A DNA stretch of 64,000 nucleotides from Apricaphanius iberus (GCA_028564705.1 JAPXFQ010001507.1:186001-250000); one strand, 5' to 3'; shown: positions 1 through 13,485, numbered from the stretch's first letter. Numbers and translations: made by a program. Notes: generated by a model not told the origin, from the letters alone.

Positions 1-449
1 AGGTGCATTCAGACTGCAGGCTTTGTCAGGATCAGCGACGTCAACATTACATGTTAAGTCTATGGTTGAGGCCGTTGATGGAGTGTTGCGGTCTCTGCAG
101 CACTTTGTGAGCGTTTGCTCTGTCAACTTTTCAAGCTTTTCCTGCGTTTCAAGCTTCAAAGCTCATGAAACTAGCAATGCCGAAGTTAAGCTGGCTCAAC
201 TTTTGACGGTCTTAACGCTCTTGACGAAGCAAAGCAACCATTCAGAGCGTCTCACTGTAGTGACGTTGCCCGACGTCGATGCTGCCTAGCCAAACACGAT
301 CCGCGAGTGTTTAAAACATCCAGCAGAGAAAGACCTGCCTACGAGCTTTGCAATCTTCAGCTTAAAAATGTACCTTCTGTGTATATGCGTCAAACTAGTC
401 ACTTTATGAGCGTTGCTTGAAGCTGATAAAGTTTGCGGTCTGAATGCAC
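1..449. mobile_element. PIF/Harbinger-like non-autonomous element, copy A
   Basis: A terminal inverted repeat starts at about position 3 (GTGCATTCAGACTGC) and its inverse ends at 449 (reverse complement GTGCATTCAGACCGC). The interior aligns in reverse orientation with the element at 17476-17818: reverse complements of about 235-270 and 300-362 match 17628-17664 and 17546-17600 with few differences. No transposase is encoded. The outer left bases lie at the window edge, so the TSD cannot be read here; the related copy has a TTA TSD, which suggests PIF/Harbinger. Confidence 0.6.
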
Positions 450-2058
450 AGTAAGACTGTTCCCACCATCCACTCTGTCTCAGTGACATGACCTGTGTTG
501 TGCTCTCTGCACCTTGTTTTTTTGCACTGATCATCATCTGCATACTTACTGTTTGTCTTCTCGTATGTTTGCACAAAACCCCAGCAGTGTCCTAATGTGA
601 ATCTGTTTGGCACATTTTGCACTAAACTTTTCTGATTCTGGTTCTGTATTTATATGCTTAATGCAAATTTTTGTATGATTGTTGTGTTCAACTGGGACCT
701 CAAACTTGAGCAGGGAGAGATGAGATGTCAATGACTAAACCGTAAATCCTTCACTGACGCCTACTCTTTTGAAATATTTCTTGGTTGTTTGCATATTCTG
801 TCTGCAAAGTTGATTCAAGGTTAAGCATGTTGACTTAATAACAGAAGAATTTACACAGAATACAAAAAAGCTGAAAAAAGTCATAGTAAATAATGAAAAA
901 TATACATGGGATGTTGCCGTTGAGCAATACAGAATATCTGACTTCAAGGCAAGATGAAACATGATACTGTGTTATAGCAGTTAATTACAGTTGTAGTAGT
1001 TTGATTTGTCATAAAAAATGATTTGGTAAATAATTTAAATTTGACAGATGTATGGACAATAACTGAAGACTTGATTAGATGAGAAACAAGAGGTGAAAAA
1101 GATCAAACTGAAAGATATTCATCTTCAAAGCACTAACCACATTAAATGCATCAAAAATATCAATGCATTAACTACCTATCCTCTAGACTTCTTTTTAGTC
1201 AAACCTGACTCTCAATGTATGTGCTGTTAAATATATTATGTTAATTAAAACTGACTATTTCAACAGTTCTGACCTTGCTGAGTGAGTGTGTAGATGAGTT
1301 CTCTGTCCAGTCTCTGTTTGAAAGAAAACCTTTTTCTCTGCTATTAAATCAGGTTCATATTTCGATTTTATGTTTTGGTTTGATTTTGGATAACGTTTGG
1401 TGAATCTGGTACACTTGAAGATAAAATGAATGATACAAATTTCATGTTTCCATAGTGCATACAGCTTAATAGAAGCTTTGACACTGAGAAAAGGGGGGTG
1501 AAGGCAAGCTAATGATTGCCAGTACAACTCCTCAGTGTACCAAATTGTATATATGGAATGATAGGTACAAAACTATTGCTGCAAAAAAATTCTAAAGTAA
1601 ATCTGTGACAAATGAAACAAAACATAAAACTGTGAGAAACAAAATAGTTCTTCTAAGAAGTATTCATGTTTTTTGGTGTGTGTGTAATTTTAGAACATTT
1701 TTGATTGTGTTATGTGTTTCCATTGATGTTGGTGTAAAATAGAAGCACTTTTTTCAACAGTTTTTAAATGTGCAATATACATAAAATATGACAATGATGC
1801 ACATTAACCTCCATCATGTGCAACGGACAAAAGGTGTATATACATTTAAATATTTGCTTTATGATCCTAAGTGTCTAAGTATGAGGCAACAAAACTTGCA
1901 GACGTTTGTTTCTTAAGTATGTTTCCCCTTTCCCATCCAAAAGGCTTCCTCAGGTCTTAACATTCTTTGAAATATAACAGGCTTATAAATTGTTGTCAGA
2001 ATATTCTCACTAATAGGGCTATCAAAGTCAGTAATGGGAGAATTAGGACATGTGAGTG
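450..2058. other. AT-rich intergenic sequence, nothing recognised
   Basis: All six frames are broken into short pieces with no protein-like composition. I see no terminal repeats, RNA gene or splice-flanked frame. Confidence 0.6.
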
Positions 2059-2180
2059 ATTCAATGCGTTTACATGCAGCAAGAGAAAGTCAAATTATTT
2101 CCTTTTTCTGACTGAAATCAGACTTTTTAAATGCATGTACACCTAGTCTGACTTGAGTCATCAGTTTGAGAACCAAACTG
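2059..2180. repeat. MITE-like terminus of a teleost repeat
   Basis: GCGTTTACATGCAGC (2066-2080) and ATGCATGTACACCTAGTC (from 2131) are partly self-complementary, flanking a CTGACTGAAATCAGAC core. This is the look of a common teleost DNA-transposon terminus. The opposite end was not located. Confidence 0.35.
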
Positions 2181-2931
2181 GAGTTGGTGAAATCGGACGA
2201 AGGCACCCAGATAATGCAACTGGAAAATCACATTTTTTGCTTGTAAACAACAATCAGGAGTAGCCCCTTTGGCAGCATATGCTGGGATCCATTTGTCTTG
2301 GACTTTCCCCTGACCGAGTCGCTGCATGTGAGAATTGGACGTATTCCCTAGTTATAGCGTTCCAGTTTGTCTTTGTGTCCACCGAGTCAGAAAGAACATG
2401 GATGCCATCAGGGCAGAAGCTGTCATAGTGCTGCAGGGGGCAGGCTAGTCATTGTTATTATTAGCGACATAGCATCTTAAGCAGATCAGCATGAAAAACA
2501 AAGCTTTACATTGTATTGCATGCGCAGCAAGACCGTGTAACGTATAAATTGGTGACCGGATTAAAGCAGCAATGTAGTCAAGTGTGTAAGAGCATTTAAA
2601 AACATTGAAATGACTAACATAGTACTAATACAAAGAAAGTATATTTCATTTAGGAGTGCAGCTATCTTTGTTTTCCGAGTTGTCTGCTGTACTCGTTCTA
2701 TACTATCAGAGCTCCGAGTTGGAGCTCAAAAATTCTATTCTAAAGGAGACATGTCTCAGTGAAATGATTCGAGACAACTGACAAATTTCCCACTTTCTAA
2801 CTCGGTAGACGCAACTGGATCGCACCATTAGACACCCACCTTTCAGGAAGTGATGAGACCGCAAAAGCAGGAATAACAAAAGAATGAACAGCAGCAACGA
2901 GTGTAAAACAATCAAACAGTACAATACTTAC

Positions 2932-2963
2932 AAAATGTATTGTGCTGCAGCGTTGTTGTCCAT
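2932..2963 (-). other. Mini first exon: ATG frame ending at a GTAAGT donor
   Basis: On the minus strand an ATG at 2963 opens MDNNAAAQYI and runs straight into a strong splice donor (GTAAGTATTG, from 2931). The same arrangement recurs at 15270, 45329 and, on the plus strand, near 61892. It may be the surviving first exon of a transposon gene. No TIR was defined around this copy, and a chance ATG plus donor is possible. Confidence 0.3.
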
Positions 2964-3140
2964 TTCTTAGCTCATTGTGCATATCCTGCTTTTATCCCAT
3001 CTACTTCACTGATTTTAGCATTTGTTTGCTAGCTGTGTGACTCTAGTCCAATGTAAGAATGTCAGCACAAAAGGGCACATGTCACCATCTAGTGTTGCGG
3101 GGTTTTATGTACTACGTTAAATAATTCTGTTTTTTGAGCT

Positions 3141-3820
3141 TCATGTTAACTCTGGGCACAGCTCTCAACTCTGGCTAAGCTAGTAGTCCAATTACTGCCA
3201 AAAGCTCAATTTAGAAGTGCATGCAAAGGTACCAAATGACTCTACCCTCTATTCAACTAATTTCGGGCAACATGGCAGGGAGGCAGAACAGGCACAAGAA
3301 TATTGAGGCATGCAGCAGGAACAGGAGCCTAGACGATGCGGCGTGGAGCCAGAAAAGGAACCTGGACAGCCTAAAAAGGAGCTGGTTCTGAGGCCTGGAG
3401 GCAGCGAGGATGAATGCTATCGGAGGCCTGGAAGCCTAGACAATGAGGCTGGAAGCTGAGATGAGGGGTTTGTGTGACATCAAGTGAAATAAGGTGCTTG
3501 CGCTATATTTAGAATACCTTACTCAGTTCCTGCACAAAACAAAAATTCAAAATTTTTTTTCCGCATACAGAATAGATTACACCCATGGGTAATCATAGCT
3601 TTTGATCTGCAGGCAGAATACGCGCTTCACTCCACTGGAGACTGCAACGTTATTCACTTCAGACAAAAAGTATAACATGAGTAAACATTTCTCCCATTGT
3701 AGCGACCGTAAGTCGTTTCCTGACTTGTAAACTACCGAATGAATGTCTGCAAGATGCAGCAGGTGCCGCACACCTGTCTGTGGCGCACATCAGGCTCTCT
3801 GGCGCGCGTCTAACTGGGCG
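3141..3820. other. No recognised feature
   Basis: Includes a purine-rich stretch at 3260-3470 with repeated GGAGCC and GCCTGGA words, but no frame or terminal repeat that supports a call. Confidence 0.5.
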
Positions 3821-3930
3821 CACTTGGGTGGATGGACTGGTTTCCTGTTTATGGTGCAAGCCTCTCACCCGATAATCGCTGGAGAAATGCACCAGACCCC
3901 CGCGACCCTTCAAATAGAAGCGGGATAAAT
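3821..3930 (+). repeat. Teleost interspersed repeat 3' end (GATGGACTGG type)
   Basis: GGTGGATGGACTGGTTTCCT followed by CTCTCACCCGATAATCGCTG, CACCAGACCCCCGCGACCC and GAAGCGGGATAAAT is a diverged copy of the very common teleost repeat end. A second copy lies at 9361-9470. The parent family is not assigned. Confidence 0.55.
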
Positions 3931-6900
3931 AATTAATGGAATTTATTTACCTGGACTCCGTGCATAGAGATGGAAAAAAAAAATATCTGTGCAACAACGC
4001 TCAGAAGGATGTGTTAAAATTAATCTGTAAAAAAGACGGACAACCTTCAGATTTTTCCATCACCGTCTAAAAAAATGGTTGAATATGAAGAACATTCCCT
4101 CAACGTGACCCCTGTATACGACCTGGACAAGAAGACAGAGAAGGCATCTAGGGCCCCCGGGAGAACCGTAGGGGCATCCCGACCATGGCTACCCAATCTT
4201 TGGTGGCAAGAGGAGCTGGGGAAAATGTACTAGGGGGCCTCAAACCTCCGTTGACCAACCCTGGAAGGACAAATCACCATTAATGTGCTCCAGAAAAGTG
4301 AGTCCTTCATTCTGCTGGGTTGTTTTTGGACAATTTGTACTGTCAAATTTTGAATGTTGAAGTACCCGGGTGCAGAGAGATACGTGTAGACTTTTAATGA
4401 TGACGACATGACTACAGGTAGTCAAATGGCGTGACATCAAAATGTACAATAAAAATACATGAGCATGTATTATACATGACATTACATGACGTATACATGA
4501 CGACAAACTGACGAAGACAAGGTAACACAGAGGGGTATAAATATGCAGGGAAGACATTCATTGAAACAAAAGGCAGCCAGGAACATTTAAGGAGATGGAC
4601 ACTGACAGACAAGAGGGAAAAATGCCTTTGATTTTCTTTTATATGAATGCCAGCTTCAAATTCAAAGAAGGTTAGCGGTGTTGTTTGCAGCACAACGTTG
4701 AATTTAACATTATTGTCCATTTACAACCCATTAGCATTGAAAGCAGCATACTTCAAAGAAATCACAGACAAAAAGCTTAATTCTCTTACCTATAACCCTC
4801 ATATTACAGATTTTTTTTCTTTAAAAAACAGCATACATGGCCGTATAGGGTAAGTTTAGACAGTAGCTTAAGGGAAGATTTGGTCATAAGTTCTTAAAAG
4901 TCACTTCACTGTTTGAAAACATATGACATAAGGATGATCTGAGGTGAAGATCCCCACCCCTGAAGGAGAACAATTTAAAAAATGCAATGGAAAAACATTT
5001 GAGAATCAAACCATGTCAGCAACTGTAAGTAACATGTTGACGGTTGCTTTATGTGTAGCCTTGTCTCACTTTATTATGCAAAAACAATATATAGAATCAC
5101 AAAAAAGCTATATCATGGCTCAGTTTATAATTGCTATTTCCAAGAATTCCCAGAATAGTATTTAAGTATTTAAATCACAGAGAAAATAACCAAGTAGGAA
5201 AACCGCAGAGACCTCACTTTCATCTTACAAGTCATAGTACTGAGTTGGCAACAAAATGCCATGGGTCCAGTGGGGAGTAAGAGTTCATGCATTTTTCATG
5301 TATCCCCTAATGTAAGAAACTCACTCAAGGAGAGACTTGATCCTTCTTCTTCAAGAAAATACTGTGATTAATTCTTTACTACTGCTTACTTCTAATGCAG
5401 CAGTTTGAATCTAAGCTTTGTAAAATGTGAGCAAAAAGAAAATAAACTCAAAAACTTAGTCTTATGACTAATACAGCTTAGGTTATCCAAGGTTTCCAAA
5501 AAGACATAAAAAACCCTATGCATTAATTTAACCAAGACCAAAAAGCTTTAAGAGTATGTAAGCAGAGGACATGAATATGCTGCTATCTGTATGATAGTTT
5601 TAGGTAATAGGAGTTAAAATTATTCAAGTTGGTGTCCCTTAAGTTTTATTTATTTTACATTTAAAATATATTCAGTCCTCCTTTAATTAGTTATCTTTCA
5701 ACATATTGTATATCATTACTTTAAATTAATCCAACTACTGAAAAAAAAAAACTAATATAAACTCAGACTACTCAGCTATCATCAAAATCTCATTTATTTG
5801 GCTCACACATTACAAATAAAGTTAATACTGCAGCTAACAGATCTCACTGTTTTGGGCAAGAAGAAGAATAAAAACTTCATATTTGGGTATATTTACATTT
5901 ATTTGGCATAAAATCATGTTTTACCAATTTAGCGTCAGGTTAAAGCTTGTAGTTCATGATTTTATTTTCATTTCCATAACTAAGATAACATTTAAAAAAA
6001 AGCATGTATAAAGCAATCTTACACTTCAAATTTTGAACTCAGCATCACGCGAGAACACATCTGAATACAAATAGATCCATATTGGATAGAGGACACTAAT
6101 TCACAATTAGTTGACTGTGACTCGACATTTTAACACAATGAACATGCTTTGATGCGAAATGTTCGGTTGTAACTCTGACTGTATGTGTAGAGTCACAGCT
6201 CTGTTTAGGTACAACGAAATTTCAGTCTGAAGTTTATTGAAATCTCAAAGGTTTTCTCTAAACATCTGCCTGCATTTAGCTCTATCAAAGTTCCCTTCCA
6301 CTCTTAACAGCCTCCCTAACCCTTCTGGGGAAAAATAAGCATCCCTATAGTGTTCAATGATGCAGTGATATGTTTAGGATTATGTACACTATCAGTTTTC
6401 CACTCAGTGTTTTGTATCTTGGCCAAAAGGTTCAGTTCCTGTTTCTTCTGATCAGACGAGATTCTTTTACATATTTTCCTTGTCTCTTACATAAATTATG
6501 ATGAGGTGGTTGACTTCATATTGCTTTTTTTTAAACGATCCCTTTGGACCAAAATCGACAGATTTGTACAACGCTCCACTGATAATTGCTGTGTCAACAT
6601 ATTCTTCCACTTAAGATGTGGATCTGTGCAACTCCTTCATTGAGCTTATGGTTGCTTCTCTGATTATTACCCTCTTAATAATTCTTCTAAGGCCGGTTTG
6701 AATGTCTGTAATACTGTGAAGGCATTTATCAGTGGGATATAATTGTAGTGTACATTGTTTCTTTCTTGAACAGTCCCGTCTAAAGACAGATATCCCAGGT
6801 AGACGCCACGTCAAGGTTCTTAATGGATGTATTCTGTTTTGAGCAAGACTAACTTTCATGACCTGTTATTCCATTCTTTTTTGTGTTCTCTGCACATCTT

Positions 6901-8366
6901 GAAAATTCTCTTATTTTATTTTCCTGGGCATTTAATAATAAACTTTATTTGATTATAGTAAAGAAAGACCATTAGAACTTAACTTAGGAAGTTGATTGGC
7001 TGGTAATTACCATTAAGCACTGTTTATATTAAAGACCTGCTCTGCATATCTAAATTAAAATCTAAATTAAAAATTTAGTTTATTGAATAAAATAAATCTA
7101 TTATAAATTTTCTTAAATAAAAAAACTTGTTTAATTTAATGTCAGTTGCTGTATTCATTAAAGTTTTCTCAATCCCTTCTTTATATAATCATTATTTAAA
7201 TATTGTATCATGTTATTTATTTCTGTATAAACTTTTTCCACTCTGTATAGCAGAGCAGGGTTAGTTTGTTTACTTATTAAACTGCATCTGGGGTAAAAAG
7301 CAGCCTTGGATTTTCATTTCAAATCATTTTTACCGTTTTTAATGGGTTGATCCTCTCCCACAGCACCTCTCTGAGAACTTGTTTATCTCAAAGCCAAATA
7401 TATGAGGTGGATATTTAATCCAGTTGAAGTGGAATTATTGCCACTGATGTTGCTTTAGTTCTTTTCACACTAAGTAGGTGTTCAATCATGCCTGTGAGTA
7501 GCTGTTTACTTATCTTGAACGCATAGTCTATCTTATGTTTCAAAATATTACACTCATTATGATGACGCTTTTTACTGAAATGGAGAATATCTTAGGCTAC
7601 TTTAATATGCTGTAAATCCAAACACTCAATTGTTCCCCTACATGACCCTGAACAACGCAACACTGAGGACAGCTAAGCCCATACAGAGATTATTAAACCT
7701 GGGAGAAGTCAGCAAGGATTTCCATTTTAACAATGCTGGTTATAAATTACGATTAGTAGATGTCTTTTTATCTCCAAAATAACATGATTCCCTGCTGTCC
7801 TTAAATCAAAGTCAACACTACCAGTTTACTGTTAAATTGAAGGTGGATGTTTTTGGTTTGAATCCCTTATTTGAAGCTGAAAATGTTTGCTATAACTATG
7901 TGCCTTGATTTCTCCAATTGCATTCTGTTTATACTTGAGATGATTGCTTACAAAGTATTCAAAATTTTGAATCCTTAGATCCAGCTAAGGTCTTTTGTGA
8001 CGTAGCACCATGAACACTTCAGTGATTTAAAGATTGTACTTTCGAAACAAAATATAGCCATTTAATGAAAATTTAACAATTTTATGAAGGACTTTCCTTT
8101 GTGATTGAATTCTCATTATTCAGTCAGTTTAATAAAAATCTAGAAAATGTGGAAAAGCTTAGAAAAATCTTTACCCTTGTTCAGATAAGTTATTCTTTTT
8201 GTTTAACAAAATGATATGGCCATGTGGTTAAAATGAGGACTTGTGGTAAATATAGTTCATTTCTTCTTTAGTGGAACACCATTATACATGTCTCTTGTCT
8301 TACCTTGCTTCAGAACATCTGGTTTGAATTAGTGAAACTAAAACAATGTTTTGTCATTATGTAAGG
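3931..8366. other. Long AT-rich gene-free stretch
   Basis: About 4.4 kb with no frame over 105 codons. The longest minus frames (4240-4557, 4412-4720) overlap each other and lack protein-like composition. No terminal repeats or RNA genes were recognised. Confidence 0.55.
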
Positions 8367-8500
8367 CAGTGGTATCCAAAGTCAGTCCTCAAGGGTGGTA
8401 TCCTCAACTTTTCCAGGTCTTTCCCTTGTTCAACACACCTAAATCAAATGATAGTTCATTTGCAGGCCTCTGCAGAGGAACTTTGACTGCTAAAGAGGTT
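8367..8500 (+). repeat. Short teleost interspersed repeat (AACACACCTAAATCAAATGA type)
   Basis: AGGCAGTGGTATCCAAAGTC, CAGTCCTCAAGGGTGG, CAACACACCTAAATCAAATG and GCAGGCCTCTGCAGAGG appear in the order of a familiar short repeat common in fish. It is diverged and without visible TSDs. Confidence 0.45.
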
Positions 8501-8638
8501 GTTTAAAAAAAATATACCCTATTTGGCTGCGTGTAAATATGACCTAAAACTGGCAGGACTCCAGCGTTTTAGTACTGGAGCTAGACAGACACAGTGTAAG
8601 GCCTTGAGTTAAGCTTGGTATAAGTAATATGTTGACCT

Positions 8639-8835
8639 TGGGGGGTGTTGGATGCCATAGTGCCATAGTTAGTGCAGGTGCCCAATGTACAGATGCCCCA
8701 GGCCTCGACGTGGTGTTCGTGAGTTTGAGTCCCGCTGTTGAGGACCTTTGCCGTATGTCATTCTCCACTTCTCTCCTCATTTCTTTGCTATCCTCCATCA
8801 AATGAAGGTAACTATCGCTACAAAAACGTAAAAAT
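8639..8835 (+). repeat. tRNA-derived SINE
   Basis: A head with an A-box-like segment (CATAGTTAGTGCAGGTGCCC) is followed by a B-box-like GAGTTTGAGTCCCGC. A body ending in TATGTCATTCTCCACTTCTC and CAAATGAAGGTAACTATCGC gives way to an A-rich tail near 8820. The order and spacing fit a teleost tRNA-derived SINE on the plus strand. The B box has T for C in the GGTTCGA motif, so internal pol III activity is unlikely. Confidence 0.65.
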
Positions 8836-9039
8836 ATATATGTTGACCTTTCATTTTATATTTTTTTAAATTTTCTTGTTTCAACCACTTTTTGCTATAG
8901 AGGCAGTTTGTTGTCATGTTTATAGTACTGCAACATTACCAGGTGAGTGTAAAACAAAAACTGTTAGACGATATCTTTTTTTTCTTATGAACAGCATTTA
9001 ACTCAAAGGTGCTTCATAACTCGTTATATTTACGTGGGT

Positions 9040-9185
9040 AATTGTTGATGGAATGCACTTATTGGAGTAATTTACTGAACTGTATTATTTACTTCTACTT
9101 GAATATTATTGTGTTGAAGCAATATTACTCTTATTTGAATATAGTTTCTGGCTATGTTTTCTAACTTGAGTTACTTCACTGAATA
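9040..9185. repeat. Decayed hAT-type remnant
   Basis: TTACTCTTATTTGAATATAG, TTTCTGGCTATGTTTTC and CTTGAGTTACTTC resemble the interior of the CAGAGG-ended hAT repeat seen more fully at 33411-34036. Ends and TSD are not visible. Confidence 0.3.
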
Positions 9186-9360
9186 ACAAAATACCAAAAC
9201 AGCCTCCCCCCAAAAAAAAATAAATAAAAAAATAAACAAGATATGCTATAATTAGAAAACGGTTTCAGTTTTAATTTATACACAATATCTTCTTTGTTTT
9301 AAATATTTTATGTTGTGAAATCCAAGGTTTGGAAATGTGTTTTTCTGTCCTAATTTGGTA

Positions 9361-9470
9361 CTTTGATGGACTGGTGGCCTGCCCCTGGTGTATCCTCCCT
9401 CTCGCCTGATGATGGCTTGAAATATGCACCAGCCCCACCACTACCCTTTAAGAAAAACTGGATGGCCCAG
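9361..9470 (+). repeat. Teleost repeat 3' end, second copy
   Basis: GATGGACTGGTGGCCTGCCC, CTCTCGCCTGATGATGGC, GCACCAGCCCCACCACTACCC and AAACTGGATGG follow the same order as 3821-3930. Confidence 0.55.
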
Positions 9471-10989
9471 TTTCTTTTCTAATTATGTGATTTGTTTTAA
9501 ATCATTGCTTTATTTTATTATTCTTGATAACACACTCTGCACATTATTTGATATTGTATGATAACATAACTTTCTCAATTTTAATCAGAATAAACAGTCT
9601 ATCTCAACTACTCAGTGCTTATTTTAACAGAGTAGTTTTCAAATTTTACTTGAATAATTGGCGGATTAATAGATTTTACTTCTTCTTGAGAAAAAATATA
9701 TTAAAATAGTCCTTTGTTTATGTTCAACCAGGCTTCTAAACTGCTATACTCTTCATTAAAATATTTGTTTTCCTTTTCCAATCCTATTAAAACAAGGTGA
9801 GGCCTATCGTTTAAACTTTCTGTTTTTCACTTTTTTCATTACTCTGTCTAAATTTGTTTGTGTGTGTCTAAATTTCTAAATATCTGTAATGACTCTCACC
9901 TATCATGGCCAACGGTCTTTTTTTTGACAAAAAGAAATAAAAGCTTGCAGTTCCAAAGATAATATGTTTATTTTCCAAAAACTCTAAAAGCATTTTTCTT
10001 TTCTTGGTGTAAAATCCCTAAAATTATAGCGTATTGGCTTTTAATGGAACAGTATCTTAAATTTAATGGTGTTTTAAATTAACGTTTAGTATGTACTGCA
10101 GCTGGTTTATTATTAGACTTTCGATTACAATATTACAGCTCAGATAAGTAAAGGCTAAAATAAGGTTTTTAATAGGCTTATATTTTATCTGGCTTTTATA
10201 ATTTTATTTAACCTTCTGCAGGCCACCTTTGGTTGTCTAATCTCAGTTGTTGATAATAGATTTACTAGCACGGGGCAGTTCATTTGGAAAGATGTTTTGG
10301 AGGGATTACACAGTCTCAAATTACCAATGGTGGTGGATAAAATAGTTGTGGATTTGTTGTGGACCCAAACATTTACCTTGGGTGTTGAATATCAAGATTT
10401 TCAATGTTTTTCCTTTATTTCGAAGAAAGTGTTACGCTGTTTTACCATGTATGTTAAATGTCCCCCCAAACTTAATCATCTGATCATCCTAGAAAAGAGG
10501 TCCTGCACCAAGCAGACAGTCTCATGCAACAAGCAAAGAAATATAGAAAATCAGAATCAAGTCAGAAAATAAGAATTTTCATTAATTAGAAAAGTGTTTC
10601 TGATGTGAATAAAAAAAGAAAACATTACAATGAAACTATAATACTTGAAAGACACCAAAAATATTTACAGAAGGACAACATAATGTATATTTATTAATAA
10701 TTCATTCAGGAATAACCTGAATGACCTCTTCCTGGAATATTCTTTAAACTTGAATTGAATAAACAGGAAGTCTCTGGCAGTTTTGCCTGATCTACCAATG
10801 AAAGATCAGATGTAGATGGAGAGCTGCAACTGAGACCTGTAGCGTCTGTTTTCTGGTCAAGTGGAACGTCACACAGGGTTGTCAGCAGAAAGTGCTGCGG
10901 GTAGATTTGCCCTTCTGTCCGCTGCATCGTCCACCAATTGGCTTTGAATTGCTTGGTAAATTGACTGCGCCCACATAATTAAGACCCGT
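9471..10989. other. AT-rich intergenic sequence
   Basis: No recognised repeat ends and no credible coding frame. A 91-codon plus frame (10297-10572) has no splice sites or recognisable motif. Confidence 0.5.
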
Positions 10990-12026
10990 ATTTGTGTAGG
11001 CCTTCACCAGGTTTGCACACTTTGTAGCTGATATTTTACGCTCATTCTTTAATGGAGATATTTTCTAGAGATGTGACGTTTTTGAGCTGTCACTGGAAAA
11101 ATTGACTTTTAACACTCAACAGATTCTTAATTGATTGACGTCTGGAGACTGGCTAGGCCACTCCAGAACCCTGAAATGCTTTTTATGGAGACATGCCTTC
11201 ATTGTCCAGGTGGTGTGTTTCAGATCATTGTCATGCTGTAAGATCCAGTCAAGTTTTCTCTTTTGTGCTCTCATTGTTGGAAAGCGGGTTTGGTCCAAAA
11301 TCTCACATGACGCATACATGACCCCATTCATCTTTCCCTAAAAACAGATCAGACATCCAGTCCTCTTTGCAATAGAAACTGCACCAAAGCATGATATTTC
11401 AACCCCCATGCTTCATAGTGGGTTGGGATGGAACTCAGCATTCTTCCCCCTCCAAACAGGACGAGTGGAATTTAAACCACAGAGTTCTATTTTGATCTCA
11501 TCCGAACACATAACATGCTCCCAACTCTCTTCTGGATCATACAGATGGTCTCAGGCTTATTTTTGATTGGCCAGGAACTGTTGTGGCTCAAGCAGCGACA
11601 CCGTTTGAGTGCTGCAAGATTTTAATCCATGATGACTTAATGTGTAACTAATAGCAACGTTTGTTTCTGTGGTCCCATTGGTCTCGTGGTCATTGACAAG
11701 TTCCCCCGTGTAGTTCTGGATTGTTCTCATTGGTCTCAAATGTACCCCTAGAGGGTGGCCCCAGATCAAGGGAGGTTGTCAGTAATCTTTTCCATGAGAA
11801 GAGATCAAGTGATATGACAATATTTGTCGTACCACTTGATTCCTTCTCATCAAGCTGCTTGCCTATTGTAGATTGGCAAATCCCAGTCTCGTGCAGGTTT
11901 AAAGTTTGTTTCTTGTGTCCTTGGACAGCCCTCTGGTCTTGGCCATGGTGGAGGTTGGAGTCTGACTGTTTGATGGTGTGGACAGGTTTTTTTAAATTCA
12001 GATAACAAGTTTAAGCAGGTGCTATT
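10990..12026 (-). pseudogene. Tc1-family transposase pseudogene (main piece of a split element)
   Basis: The minus strand encodes a decayed Tc1 transposase, the DDE enzyme that cuts and pastes TIR-flanked DNA at TA sites. Visible motifs are SDEIKIELCGLNSTRP near 11490 (first acidic residue), WILQHDNDLKHT near 11250 (second), and VLEWPSQSPDVN near 11150, the diverged SPDLNP region, where the usual glutamate is not in frame. The N-terminal helix-turn-helix part lies between 11600 and 11960 with several frame breaks. Stops and frameshifts are frequent, so it is inactive. The plus-strand text GTTTGCACACTTTGTAGC (11011) marks the transposase 3' side; the left TIR is missing. The element continues at 14177-14405. 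Confidence 0.8.
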
Positions 12027-12508
12027 AATCAAGGGCGTATAATTAGCATGGGAGGAGGGGACATGTCCCCACCAATATCCAGCGATTAGTGAATTGTCCC
12101 CACCAATCAACTGCGTCGCTACCACATATCCAACCGCTGTTTAGTCAATGATCATGGCACACAAAGGGTTAAATGTCGGTCTCTGCTAGATATCCCGCCT
12201 TTAAGCTAAATATCGCTTCCTGATTTGCTGCCGGGTTCTGGCTAACTTACATGTGATTGGCCATCCCCGAAGTCATTCCATCTCCTCTTAAACCAAGCGC
12301 GGTCAGCTTATCAAACGCACAAACACGTATAAACATAGACGTCTGTGTGTCTACGTCTGGTCGAAAGTCTGACTATGACCATCTCAAGCTACAACTGCTA
12401 GTTGGGCTGGATGAGAGGCACCTGGGAGTGTAAGTTGTCAATACGTTTGTCAATTGTTCTGTCCGGGTCACGTCAGCTAGATGGATTTTACTGTTGTCAT
12501 TTACACTT

Positions 12509-12565
12509 TGTGTTTGTGTCTGCGTGCGTGCGTGCATGTACGTGTATACATGCACGCGCGTGTGC
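12509..12565. repeat. TG/CG-type microsatellite
   Basis: Alternating purine-pyrimidine tract (TGTTTGTGTCTGCGTGCGTG followed by GTATACATGCACGCGCGTGT), imperfect, able to adopt Z-DNA in principle. Confidence 0.7.
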
Positions 12566-12989
12566 TGTTTAGGATTTAAAGGATTTGAAAGAAAAGAAAA
12601 CTCAATATAAGACACTTCTTTAGGAGTCAATGTGTAAGTTACTTAAAATTGAAATTAAAGGAAAAAATTAAAATAGAATACGCCAAAGAGATACTCTTTT
12701 TAAAAATTATTTTCTGTTCTTATCCTCTTTTTTTTCTTATTTTCATGTATTTTTATAGAAAAGAGCAGCTTTTCAAAAACAAATGTATGGTGTAAATAGA
12801 ATAAAACCTCAAATTCTAGATGATCATGTGATTTTATGTATCCATATTTTGAGGGGAATAAATTACACATAATTAATGTGAAAGTAAAGGCCTTTTTTCT
12901 CAGGTAATAACTTTACTGTCAAACTCTATGATCATTCTATCCATAATCTGTCATGCATCAACATATTTTTGTAAGGTGATAGACAACAG

Positions 12990-13161
12990 AGAGGCTGGAG
13001 GAGATGGAGAAGGAAAGACCAGAGGAGGTAGAGGACGAGAAGCAGATGAGGAGAGAGAGGCTTTAGGAGGTAGAAAAGGAGAACCTGGACTAGATGAAAT
13101 TAGAGAAACTGGAGGAAATTGAAGAGAAGGAGAAGCTGAAAGAGAGGCTGCAATTTCACAG
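12990..13161 (+). pseudogene. Exon-like coiled-coil block with two stops
   Basis: Bounded by an acceptor-like ACAACAG (12988-12989) and a donor CACAG/GTGAGG (13162). One frame reads as a charged helical peptide (RLEEMEKERPEEVEDEKQMR early on, KLEKLEEIEEKEKLKERLQF at the end) with heptad-like leucines. It has in-frame stops at 13064-13066 and 13091-13093. This is typical of a decayed transposon or host exon. The protein is not recognised, and a GA-rich tract could mimic the pattern. Confidence 0.35.
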
Positions 13162-13485
13162 GTGAGGTTAAATAATGCTGGATGTGTTAGTCATTAGATT
13201 CAGCACTGTGATCAAATCAAATATATTTATAAAGAACTTTTCATGCAAACAGAAAAACAAACTGCTTTACATGTTAAAAACAGTTTTAACATTAGAATAA
13301 AACAACCCTTCACACACAGCAGTTAAAAAATGTTAGTATGATGATGATCTGGAAAATAAATCCCACCATTTAGCTTTAAAATCAGTGCCTTAAATCTAAG
13401 AGGCCTCTTCATGTATTACTAGTGTGTATTTGTTTACAGTAGTTGCTTTATGGTTTTCAAATTTATATTGTGGTTGATTCCTAAG

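Noticed and set aside
3260..3470. Purine-rich GGAGCC repeated words as a possible coding repeat
   Set aside because: Irregular spacing, and every frame contains stops.
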